Positions 56,907 to 64,000 of a stretch of DNA of 64,000 bases are shown here, piece after piece. How positions within the stretch are numbered: the stretch's first letter is position 1; every line of letters begins with the position of its first letter. This stretch comes from Olsenella sp. An290 (GTDB lineage Bacteria > Actinomycetota > Coriobacteriia > Coriobacteriales > Atopobiaceae). The stretch covers positions 231,221-295,220 of the forward strand of contig NZ_NFIU01000002.1 of the NCBI RefSeq assembly GCF_002159535.1, given 5' to 3'. The notes under the pieces were generated by a model. The model had not been told where the DNA came from. It searched no databases and was given only the letters and a program-made list of their open reading frames with translations. Both the position numbers and the translations under genes were made by a program.

Positions 56907-59900
56907 CTACCTACCGCGCAGGGCGCGACCAACGGACTTGGCAAGCTCCCTTCTGCGTGAGCCAGGCGGCATGAAGGGGTCCACAACTCGTCTGAGCGGA
57001 TTGTTCTCCCCCATTGCGCGAGGCGGCAGGACGGGGCCGGGAGGAGGAACGACGGGCCCCGAGAGGAGACTCAGCAGCTCCTCGTAGAAAGGTGTCTCGC
57101 GGGCGTACTTCCAATACCTTTCGGACTCATCGCAGCGATAGGTCTTCCACGGCTTCTCAAACCCGGCATAATGCACGACCTTCGGCTGCTTTCGCGCGGC
57201 AAGGTAGGCGTCATAGACTTCCGCCGGAGCGAAGGAGAACACATTGGCTATGCGGCCTCCACAGTCGTTCATTACATTCCATGCATTATCAAGATAGGTC
57301 ACACGGTCTTGGCAGAACGCGTTGAGGATATCCTGGTCGTCGTAGATGAAGGTGGAGTCCGACGCAATGCGCAGCCACTCATCAACATCCTTGAACGCGC
57401 GCAGCTTCTTGGTGTTGAGCACGAGCACGCCAGCCTGGAAGTATCCGTACGGATTGGAGAGCTTGAGCACCTCACGGGCATAATCCATGCGGTCACCATG
57501 CTTCATGTTGAGATTGCCGAGGAAGTCAACGTCGACAACACCCGCGATGAGGCTGTCCCCCATCTTCGTTCGATAGAGCTCAGCGATATCGCCCTCAACG
57601 ACCAAATCCGAATCGAGATACACCACCTTGTCGTAGAACGGAAGCAGGCCCTGGATCAGGAAGCGATAGTACGTCTCTAGGGAGATGTGCTCGTTGTTGG
57701 TGACAAGGTTGTACTTCTCAATGGAGGCCCCCACGTCAACAAAGCGGACCCTCGCAAAATCAAAGACCGAGAAGAACTCCTGCATCATTGCCTTTCGAGA
57801 AGGCATGATGTTTCGCTCGAAGACGATTACGTCGTAGAAGTAGGACATCGAAGCGTTCTTAAGGAAGGAGTAGATTGTCGTCGTGAGCATGGGAACGTAG
57901 TTGTCATCCGCCGCGAGAACCACGGGGATGACGTGCCTACCGTCTTCGGGAGACGCCGGGGCAAGCTCCTTCTTGGGCTCAGGATGTACAAAATGAACGC
58001 ACTGGACCTGCTTGGTCTTCCACCCGGCCCCAATGCGCATATGGTGCCTATAGAAGATGTTGAGGAGACGCTCGGAGAGATGTCCCGGCGTTCTCAGCAT
58101 CTCCTTGTCATAGTGGGACATATCCGTCTCGTCCATGAAACGCTGGAGAATGGGGAACAGCCAGGCGCAGTAGTCCTGGAAAATCTTCTTGCGCATGATG
58201 AACATGTTGCAGAAGCAGCTCGTGTTTCCGTTGAGGAACTCGTCGACGTCCTCCGCATAGTCCGGATGCATCTCTTTGAGAATGTCCATCGTACGCTCAA
58301 GATCTTCAATGCGGAGATGAGGGGCGGCGTCGTAGTGCTCGAGCGGAGTCTCGTAGTCAGCCGGGAAATCTCTCAGGTCCTTGAACTCCGTCGTGATGAC
58401 ATCGTATCCCTCTATCGCACGGGCAATGTTCTCGTCATCGAGACCAAATTCCCGCTGCGACTTCTCGTCGATATACGGCCACATGATCTCGCCCCAAGCG
58501 TTCTCCTCATGACGCTCGGAACCAAAGTCGAAGTACCGGCGATAGTGGCAGAAGCCATAGTATTCTGCGTCGCAGTTCTTCCACGCCCAGTACTGCGTGG
58601 TGAGCTCGCAGTACATGGGGTTGAGGTGAGAGATGTTATCCCCGGTCGAGTCCATGAAAGCGCATCCGATTGGCGTGTTACCGGAACGCACGGCACCCAC
58701 CTGAACGGGCTGGAGTATGTCGCTCTCAAAGAACTGTGCCGGCTTGTGGGTGGAAACGAAAATCCGCACGGGCTGCTTCGCATATCCCTCCCACGCCTTA
58801 AAACGAGTGTAGTTGTCCTGAAGGTGGCGCTCCGCGCCCGCCTCCATGGCATCATACTCCCCGCTCTGGGGCAGTCCTTCGCGAAGCTCCCTTGCAACCT
58901 CAAACCACTCCCACAGCGGCGAGGAGCCATCGAGCGTCCCTCCCCCGCACCAGAGCGCGTAGGCGTCGTCGCGCACGAATCGCATGAGCTCAATCGAGAG
59001 GTAGTCTCTTCCGATAATATCCGCCAGGTCCGGAATGACCGCGATTTTGTCCTCGTCAGAGAGGCGGGCGTGCCAGTCGTTCATAAGGAGCTGGACGAGC
59101 TTATCGGCTGCACCGCGTGCCTCAGTAGCAAAAGCGTTTCCCGGGAGCGAGGATTGATAGCTCATGATCGCGTCAATGGCAGCCTGGAAGTCTTGGGCGC
59201 TCTTGATGAACTTCTCTACCCCAAGGGCCGCGGCGCCATTGACCCCACGGCCGTAGTAGTAGGAGAGCGCTACAAGATCGGCAATGGTGACTTGCTTTTG
59301 CGCGAGGGTTGAGATGACAAAGTACTCGTAACCATCCTGTGCCCTACCCAGACGCTCCTTAACCATGACACCATAGGCTGACTTGAGCAGGTCTGCGGAA
59401 TAGACTCGCTGGGTCACACGCCAGTCCTGAAGATATCCCATCTCGGGACTGAACGCAGCCGCACAGATGTCGGCGCCCTCGAGCGTCTCGACTTTCTTGT
59501 TGATGTACGACTCGAACGAGCGACGCTCGCCCTCATCGACATCGACACCAACTACGCTTATGCCAAAGTGGAGCATGTCGGCATCAGCGCCTTCAAGAGC
59601 GTCGTGCAGCTGCTGGAGCGCCTCGGCCGGAATCGCATCATCGGCGTCAAGGAGATAGATGAACTGCCCTGAGCTTGCCTCGACGCCACTCGTGCGCGCA
59701 AGGTGCACCCCTTCGTTTCGCTTCTTGTCAATGACCTTAACGCGGGGGTCCCGAGACGCATAGTCCTTTGCGATGGCACCACAGCAATCCGGGCTGCCGT
59801 CCACAACGACGACGGCCTCCCAGTCGGCAAAGGACTGGGCGAGCACGCTCTCAAGGCAGCCGGGAAGAAACTCGTCATTGTTATAGGCAGGAATGACTAT

Positions 59901-59915
59901 CGAGAAAAACGGCAT
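56907..59915 (-). CDS. Three-module glycosyltransferase: GT2 + DUF4422 + GT8
   Basis: 1002 residues. Residues 1-230 are a GT2 domain (FFSIVIPAYNNDEFLPGCLES, YLLDADDAIP with the DxD). A helical linker follows (about 230-370). Residues about 375-640 are the DUF4422 domain (VRIFVSTHKPAQFFESDILQ, NPMYCELTTQYWAWKN) and about 660-930 the GT8 domain (PVVLAADDNYVPMLTTTIYS, VVYLDSDLVVEGD). The tail ends DPFMPPGSRRRELAKS like its neighbour. Three transferase modules in one chain suggest successive sugar additions. The ATG follows GAAGGGAT. Confidence 0.9.
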   Translation of the reverse strand: MPFFSIVIPAYNNDEFLPGCLESVLAQSFADWEAVVVVDGSPDCCGAIAKDYASRDPRVKVIDKKRNEGVHLARTSGVEASSGQFIYLLDADDAIPAEALQQLHDALEGADADMLHFGISVVGVDVDEGERRSFESYINKKVETLEGADICAAAFSPEMGYLQDWRVTQRVYSADLLKSAYGVMVKERLGRAQDGYEYFVISTLAQKQVTIADLVALSYYYGRGVNGAAALGVEKFIKSAQDFQAAIDAIMSYQSSLPGNAFATEARGAADKLVQLLMNDWHARLSDEDKIAVIPDLADIIGRDYLSIELMRFVRDDAYALWCGGGTLDGSSPLWEWFEVARELREGLPQSGEYDAMEAGAERHLQDNYTRFKAWEGYAKQPVRIFVSTHKPAQFFESDILQPVQVGAVRSGNTPIGCAFMDSTGDNISHLNPMYCELTTQYWAWKNCDAEYYGFCHYRRYFDFGSERHEENAWGEIMWPYIDEKSQREFGLDDENIARAIEGYDVITTEFKDLRDFPADYETPLEHYDAAPHLRIEDLERTMDILKEMHPDYAEDVDEFLNGNTSCFCNMFIMRKKIFQDYCAWLFPILQRFMDETDMSHYDKEMLRTPGHLSERLLNIFYRHHMRIGAGWKTKQVQCVHFVHPEPKKELAPASPEDGRHVIPVVLAADDNYVPMLTTTIYSFLKNASMSYFYDVIVFERNIMPSRKAMMQEFFSVFDFARVRFVDVGASIEKYNLVTNNEHISLETYYRFLIQGLLPFYDKVVYLDSDLVVEGDIAELYRTKMGDSLIAGVVDVDFLGNLNMKHGDRMDYAREVLKLSNPYGYFQAGVLVLNTKKLRAFKDVDEWLRIASDSTFIYDDQDILNAFCQDRVTYLDNAWNVMNDCGGRIANVFSFAPAEVYDAYLAARKQPKVVHYAGFEKPWKTYRCDESERYWKYARETPFYEELLSLLSGPVVPPPGPVLPPRAMGENNPLRRVVDPFMPPGSRRRELAKSVGRALRGR

Positions 59916-59957
59916 CGCTATCCCTTCATCGGCACGTCAGAGCCGGTCTGTGGACGA

Positions 59958-59968
59958 ATCATACTATA
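59958..59968 (-). promoter_or_regulatory. -10 region of the glycosyltransferase gene
   Basis: Overlapping TATAGT (59963-59968) and TATGAT (59958-59963) on the minus strand, 42-48 bases upstream of the ATG. The remaining divergent gap to 60248 holds an imperfect hairpin (GATGCGGTCGA...TCGAGTCGCATC, about 60000-60033) and no gene. Confidence 0.4.
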
Positions 59969-60179
59969 CGCGGCCGCTCTCCACCCGCCCCGCATCACGC
60001 GATGCGGTCGAGGCGGCCCGTCGAGTCGCATCGTGAGGAAGTGGAAGGCAAGCCGCATGCTCCCCAATTGTAGATTGCCCCATCACGGGCGGGATGGCCA
60101 ACCGCAGAAGCCCCGTGCCCCCACGCACTTTTCATACGCTCGGTAAGGCGTGCGGGCAGCAAGAGAAGACGCATTAAAA

Positions 60180-60208
60180 TTGTGACCTTGCTGAGCTTCT
60201 TTTATCAT
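60180..60208 (+). promoter_or_regulatory. Promoter of the YfhO-like gene
   Basis: TTGTGA (60180-60185), exactly 17 bases, TATCAT (60203-60208). The ATG at 60207 lies inside this -10 box, which is why the GTG at 60249 is taken as the start. Confidence 0.5.
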
Positions 60209-60248
60209 GGCATGGACTTATCCCTTGTTGTCCTCGGAAGGACCGCAC

Positions 60249-63023
60249 GTGAAACTCGCTGCAAGCGCCGAAGCAATCCTCAACGACTTTTTAACAGAGC
60301 GGGACACGCCCCGCGACAAAAGGCAGCGCAGAAGACAGTTTCTCGCCTTTCTCGCGCTCCTTTCTGTTTTTACGCTGCTCATCTATTCATCGTTTCTGAC
60401 CACCGCGCGCTATCTCATCTACTACGGCGTCGGCTCGGACAGCATTGGGCAAACCGTTCCCTTCTTCCTAAATGCAGCCGACCGATTCTCAGAGCTGACG
60501 TTCTCAACCTGGAACCCCTCGCAGTTCTTGGGGTCAACCACGATCCAGCTGTTCAATCCCGAGTACTTCGTCTCGTTCTTCGGACGCGAGGCACTCCCCG
60601 TCATGATGCTCGTCTCACAGCTCGCAAAGGTGATACTGGCGGGCGTCTTCTTCTATCTCTTCCTCGGGTATTATCGCGTCAGCTACAGGACGAGGGTCGT
60701 CGCGAGCCTAGGCATAGCGTTTTGCGGGAGAATGCTTGCGCTCGCACCCTGGACGGCGTATACGGCCGAGGTGACGCTCCTCGCCGCCCTCCTCTGGGCC
60801 ATTGAGCGAGCGATTACGCACCCAAGGAAGCTCGTTGCCTTCCCCGTTACTTTCGCGCTCATCGTCATGGTCCTCAGCGTGTACGGCATGGTCCTCTATA
60901 CCGCCATCACCATCATGTACGCATCCTTCAGCATGGGGTACCGCCACCCAGAGCTTGATCGCAAGGCAGTGGGCAGAACCATTCTGAGGCTCCTTATTCT
61001 TTATGCCTGCGGCGTCCTCCTCTCGTGCCCTGCGCTCCTCCCCTACCTCGACGCCTACGGAAAGAGCGCGCGCGTCTCCCAGGACATATCCCTCTCGAGC
61101 CTTCTGGGAAACCTGACGCAGCTCACGAGCCCCGAGCTGCTGAGCGAGGAGTATTTGAAGGCGCTTTCCCCAAGCGTCACCGGCTTCATGGAGAGCTATA
61201 CCGGATGCGTCGGCTTTCTCGACACGCCTAACTACTACTGCGGTGTCCTTGCGCTCATGGGTCTCCCCTTCGCCTTCTGCGGCAAGACAACCCGACAGAG
61301 AGTCTGGCTCGGAGTCATTCTGCTCTTCACGGGACTGTTCTTTATCTCGGGAGGCTTCCGTTTCCTGCTTGGGGGCGCCGCGGTCGAGTCTGACAGTTTT
61401 CGCATGTCCTCCACGTGGGTAATCTTTGTCATCGCCCTCGTGGGGGCAATCGGAACCGAAGAGCTTTGGGCGCGGGCGAGGGGCAGGCTTCTGCTTTGCT
61501 ATGCGGGTGTCCTTATCATCCTCGCACTCGTCTCCGCCCTTCTCCTCGCGGGACACATCAGGCCTTTCCGCCTGCTTCTCCCGCTCGTCGTTATTGCTGG
61601 CTATACCACCCTGCTCCTGCTGTATCGCTCGACAAAGCGGCCGCTCTTTGTTCTGCTCCTTGCCCTCGCCGTCCCGATCGAGCTTCTTCTGAGCGGGTAT
61701 CGTCTGGTCACGGACGTCCCCGTTCTGACCAAAGAGAGCTATGATTCGAGTTTTAACGATGACTTGTCGGATCTTCTTGAGGAGCAGACCTCTGACAACC
61801 AGCCCAGCAGGGTTGACTACCAGACCGATCTCCTCACCAGCCCCATGGCAAACAGCTACTTGGGGACAGAGTCTTACATCGGAGGCATCGGCTCTTTTGA
61901 CTCCGTCACCAACTTTATGAAGAGCGTCGGAAACGACTACATCGAGACCCTGGGATACTCCCGCTACACCTACGGTTTTTCTGACCCCTCCCTCAACGCC
62001 ATCCTCGGCGTACGCTACACCGTCTACCCCGGCGCCGACAACTTCTTCTGCCCGCTTGGGTATCAGCGGGTCGAGACGGACGGCTACTACCAGCTCTTCG
62101 AGAACCCTAACGCCCCCGGATTCTTCTCGTTCTTCCCATCCTCGAGCGTCATAAGCAAGGAGGACTACCTCTCCGTGGAGCGAGGCCAGCGCGGGCCCCT
62201 GCTTCTCCACTCCCTCGTTGTCCAAGATTGGGACGAAAACAGTTCGCGTAACTTTGAGTCGATCTCGGGCGATCTTTCTGCTGCCCTGCGCAGCGGAAGC
62301 GTTCTTGGCGACGCGCCGAACGACGTCACGAGCTCCCAAGGCGCCGAGTTTAGCCTGGCAATGTCGGAGAGCAAGTACATCGCCCTACGCTTTGACCTAT
62401 CGGCAACGTCAACCCCCAGCGGAAACATTAGAGTGCGAGCCGAGTTCTACCGTGACGAGAACGATGACAGCCCTGTGGTGGCCCCGCTCTACCTCGCCGC
62501 TGGAAACGAGCACGTCTATCTTCCCGTTCCCAACGAGGGATACCGCAAGGTCAAGGTTTGGATTGTCTCCACAAACGCGTGCGATGACGCAAGACTGAGC
62601 AACGTTGGCATCGAGGAGGTCACCGACGACTACGTTGACTACTATGAGTCGGGCTGCGCAGAGCGCGCTTCCGCCAACGCCACCGTCACCCAGTACTCAA
62701 ACGATGCCATCTCCGCCGAAGTCACCGCCCCCGAGGATGGAATGATGCTCGTCCCCATTCCAAAGACTGACTCTTGGCACGTGTCGATCGACGGGAACGA
62801 AGTCGAAACCTTTGTTGCAGACCTAGCGTTCATCGGGTTCGAAGTCCCCCAGGGCAATCACGTCATCCAGCTCACGTATAAGGACGAGTCGTATGGACTT
62901 GGCGTCGGATTGTTTGCCCTTTCCTCTGGTGTCCTCGCAGGCACAAAGATTACCCTGACGCGACGCGAGCGCAAAGACACAGGCAAGCACTTCGGGACAC
63001 CTCCGAGTACCACGCTGCCGTAG
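60249..63023 (+). CDS. YfhO-family multi-spanning membrane protein (putative glycosyltransferase)
   Basis: 924 residues. About a dozen transmembrane helices in the first 480 residues (AFLALLSVFTLLIYSSF, AKVILAGVFFYLFLGYY, and others) are followed by a large extracytoplasmic domain of about 440 residues and one hydrophobic segment at the end. The layout, with GVGSDSIGQTVPFF near the first loop and NPSQFLGSTTIQLF, matches YfhO/GtrB-dependent glycosylation proteins that transfer sugars from undecaprenyl phosphate outside the membrane. The GTG at 60249 has GGAAGGA 6-7 bases upstream. It belongs with the polysaccharide genes. Confidence 0.85.
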   Translation: MKLAASAEAILNDFLTERDTPRDKRQRRRQFLAFLALLSVFTLLIYSSFLTTARYLIYYGVGSDSIGQTVPFFLNAADRFSELTFSTWNPSQFLGSTTIQLFNPEYFVSFFGREALPVMMLVSQLAKVILAGVFFYLFLGYYRVSYRTRVVASLGIAFCGRMLALAPWTAYTAEVTLLAALLWAIERAITHPRKLVAFPVTFALIVMVLSVYGMVLYTAITIMYASFSMGYRHPELDRKAVGRTILRLLILYACGVLLSCPALLPYLDAYGKSARVSQDISLSSLLGNLTQLTSPELLSEEYLKALSPSVTGFMESYTGCVGFLDTPNYYCGVLALMGLPFAFCGKTTRQRVWLGVILLFTGLFFISGGFRFLLGGAAVESDSFRMSSTWVIFVIALVGAIGTEELWARARGRLLLCYAGVLIILALVSALLLAGHIRPFRLLLPLVVIAGYTTLLLLYRSTKRPLFVLLLALAVPIELLLSGYRLVTDVPVLTKESYDSSFNDDLSDLLEEQTSDNQPSRVDYQTDLLTSPMANSYLGTESYIGGIGSFDSVTNFMKSVGNDYIETLGYSRYTYGFSDPSLNAILGVRYTVYPGADNFFCPLGYQRVETDGYYQLFENPNAPGFFSFFPSSSVISKEDYLSVERGQRGPLLLHSLVVQDWDENSSRNFESISGDLSAALRSGSVLGDAPNDVTSSQGAEFSLAMSESKYIALRFDLSATSTPSGNIRVRAEFYRDENDDSPVVAPLYLAAGNEHVYLPVPNEGYRKVKVWIVSTNACDDARLSNVGIEEVTDDYVDYYESGCAERASANATVTQYSNDAISAEVTAPEDGMMLVPIPKTDSWHVSIDGNEVETFVADLAFIGFEVPQGNHVIQLTYKDESYGLGVGLFALSSGVLAGTKITLTRRERKDTGKHFGTPPSTTLP

Positions 63024-63049
63024 GAAGCCGTTCTTTGCATTAGTCAAGC

Positions 63050-63083
63050 AAGGGGGCGCATCGTAACGTCGATGCGCCCCCTT
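63050..63083. terminator. Bidirectional terminator
   Basis: A perfect 14-bp stem (63050-63063 with 63070-63083) with loop TAACGT between the convergent YfhO-like and L,D-transpeptidase genes. Short T-containing stretches follow on both sides. Confidence 0.7.
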
Positions 63084-63108
63084 ACGTCTTTGCTGAACCG
63101 TCGTAGAG

Positions 63109-64000
63109 CTAGCGATACGTTACGACCTTGGTTCCAGTTGGGATGGTGCTATAGATCCACCGTGCCTCGTCAAGGGGAAGCCTCACGCACCCGTGCGAAA
63201 TGTTCATGCCCAGTCGCCCGTCGAGGACCGAGAAGGTGTTCTGGTAGTACTTAATCGAGTGAATGAGGTAGTCACCGAAGAACTGCGTGTAGTAGTAGCA
63301 GGTGTAACCCGACCCAAACGAGTACCCCTTTGCCCCGACCGTAAACTGGCCAAGAACCGTAGGGGTCGAGGAGGCTCCCGTGGAGCAGCGCCAGAACTTG
63401 AGGAGAGACCAGTTTCCATAGCTCCCCGTGAATACGCCCAGATAGTTATTGGTCGTATCCACCATGACGAGATAGCCCGTGTTGCTGCCGTAGTACTGAG
63501 CCTTTGAGGCCATCTGGGCCTGAACGGGAGTAACCGTTGTCCTGCCGTACTCATCAAAGGTGTACTGAATACCATCAATGACATGCGTACCCGTATAGAT
63601 GGCGCCATCCGGCCCGCCGTAGTACCAGTATCCATCGCCGACCGAGAACCAACCGGTCCAGAGGAAACCGTTGTTGATGTCGAGGCGGTAGCGCTTGCCA
63701 TCGAGGTCGAGCCAGCCGTAGACGATCGACCCGTCCTCGCGGGCGTAGTAGACGCGCCCGTCGGCGCCGTACCAGCCGGTCCAGAGGTACCCGTAGTCCT
63801 TGTCGAGGCGGTAGCGCTTGCCGCCGAGGTCGAGCCAGCCGTAGACGATCGACCCGTCGGAACGCCCGTAGTAGACGCGCCCGTCGGCCTCGTACCAGCC
63901 GGTCCAGAGGTACCCGTAGTCCTTGTCGAGGCGGTAGCGCTTGCCGCCGAGGTCGAGCCAGCCGTAGACGATCGACCCGTCCTCGCGGGCGTAGTAGACC
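63109..64000 (-). CDS. L,D-transpeptidase with wall-binding repeats (5-prime end outside window)
   Basis: The reading frame is open from the right edge to 63109, 296 residues visible, N-terminus missing. The C-terminal 130 residues are a YkuD domain: GYLVMVDTTNNYLGVF, the His in HSIKYYQN, and SHGCVRLPLDEARW with the catalytic Cys. Upstream are at least three 41-residue (123-bp) repeats of the choline/glucan-binding type (GYLWTGWYEADGRVYYG, GSIVYGWLDLGGKRYRLD). The YkuD enzyme cross-links peptidoglycan; the repeats probably hold it on the wall. Expected to be a secreted protein with a signal peptide outside the window. Confidence 0.9.
   Translation of the reverse strand, partial: VYYAREDGSIVYGWLDLGGKRYRLDKDYGYLWTGWYEADGRVYYGRSDGSIVYGWLDLGGKRYRLDKDYGYLWTGWYGADGRVYYAREDGSIVYGWLDLDGKRYRLDINNGFLWTGWFSVGDGYWYYGGPDGAIYTGTHVIDGIQYTFDEYGRTTVTPVQAQMASKAQYYGSNTGYLVMVDTTNNYLGVFTGSYGNWSLLKFWRCSTGASSTPTVLGQFTVGAKGYSFGSGYTCYYYTQFFGDYLIHSIKYYQNTFSVLDGRLGMNISHGCVRLPLDEARWIYSTIPTGTKVVTYR

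Noticed and set aside
59703..60146. Plus-strand 147-residue ORF opposite the glycosyltransferase start
   Set aside because: It is antisense to the GT2 domain, has no recognisable motif and no ribosome site.

Overview
The window is a high-GC bacterial chromosome segment that reads like an actinobacterium of the class Coriobacteriia (Olsenella/Atopobium type). This is an inference from strong GC third-position bias, the type III glutamine synthetase, the four-domain ribosomal protein S1 and the anaerobe-type gene content. No rRNA, tRNA or CRISPR-Cas gene was recognised. About 43 genes are supported; the last one runs off the right edge.

Layout. 1-6.2 kb: uvrB (minus) with a possible SOS box, diverging from a membrane-anchored TPR-like protein, then a lytic transglycosylase and coaE. 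6.3-11.8 kb: an NMT1/THI5-like ABC importer, a zinc-ribbon membrane protein, an M42-type aminopeptidase and PepT. 11.9-17.8 kb: a complete oppA-B-C-D-F oligopeptide importer with a strong hairpin just after oppA; together with the peptidases it suggests peptide feeding. 18.1-26 kb: rpsA, a HAD hydrolase, type III glutamine synthetase, polA and rnhA. 26.5-35 kb: a zinc-dependent phospholipase C-like protein, gltD/gltB (glutamate synthase) and an M19 dipeptidase. 35.6-42.3 kb: a four-gene ECF vitamin-type importer and a two-gene xanthine dehydrogenase-like molybdenum hydroxylase. 42.6-46.7 kb: a heterodimeric ABC exporter and a MIF-like tautomerase. 47.1-52.2 kb: a large SF1 helicase followed by a protein with a RES-like (NAD-degrading toxin) domain. 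52.2-64 kb: a cell-surface polysaccharide region (UDP-glucose dehydrogenase, acyltransferase, two multidomain glycosyltransferases, a YfhO-like membrane protein) and an L,D-transpeptidase with wall-binding repeats. This last region is visibly more AT-rich than the rest.

The most unusual content is repeat DNA and the helicase/RES pair. Two intergenic arrays (26.07-26.42 kb and 35.07-35.51 kb) consist of 48-nt hairpin units with a loop of near-constant 16 nt, set at regular periods (72 bp in one array, about 60-61 bp in the other). The first array shows compensatory changes in its stems. Other palindromic elements lie upstream of polA, between pepT and opp, downstream of the molybdenum hydroxylase and upstream of the helicase. 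The helicase/RES pair is a plausible but unproven defence module.
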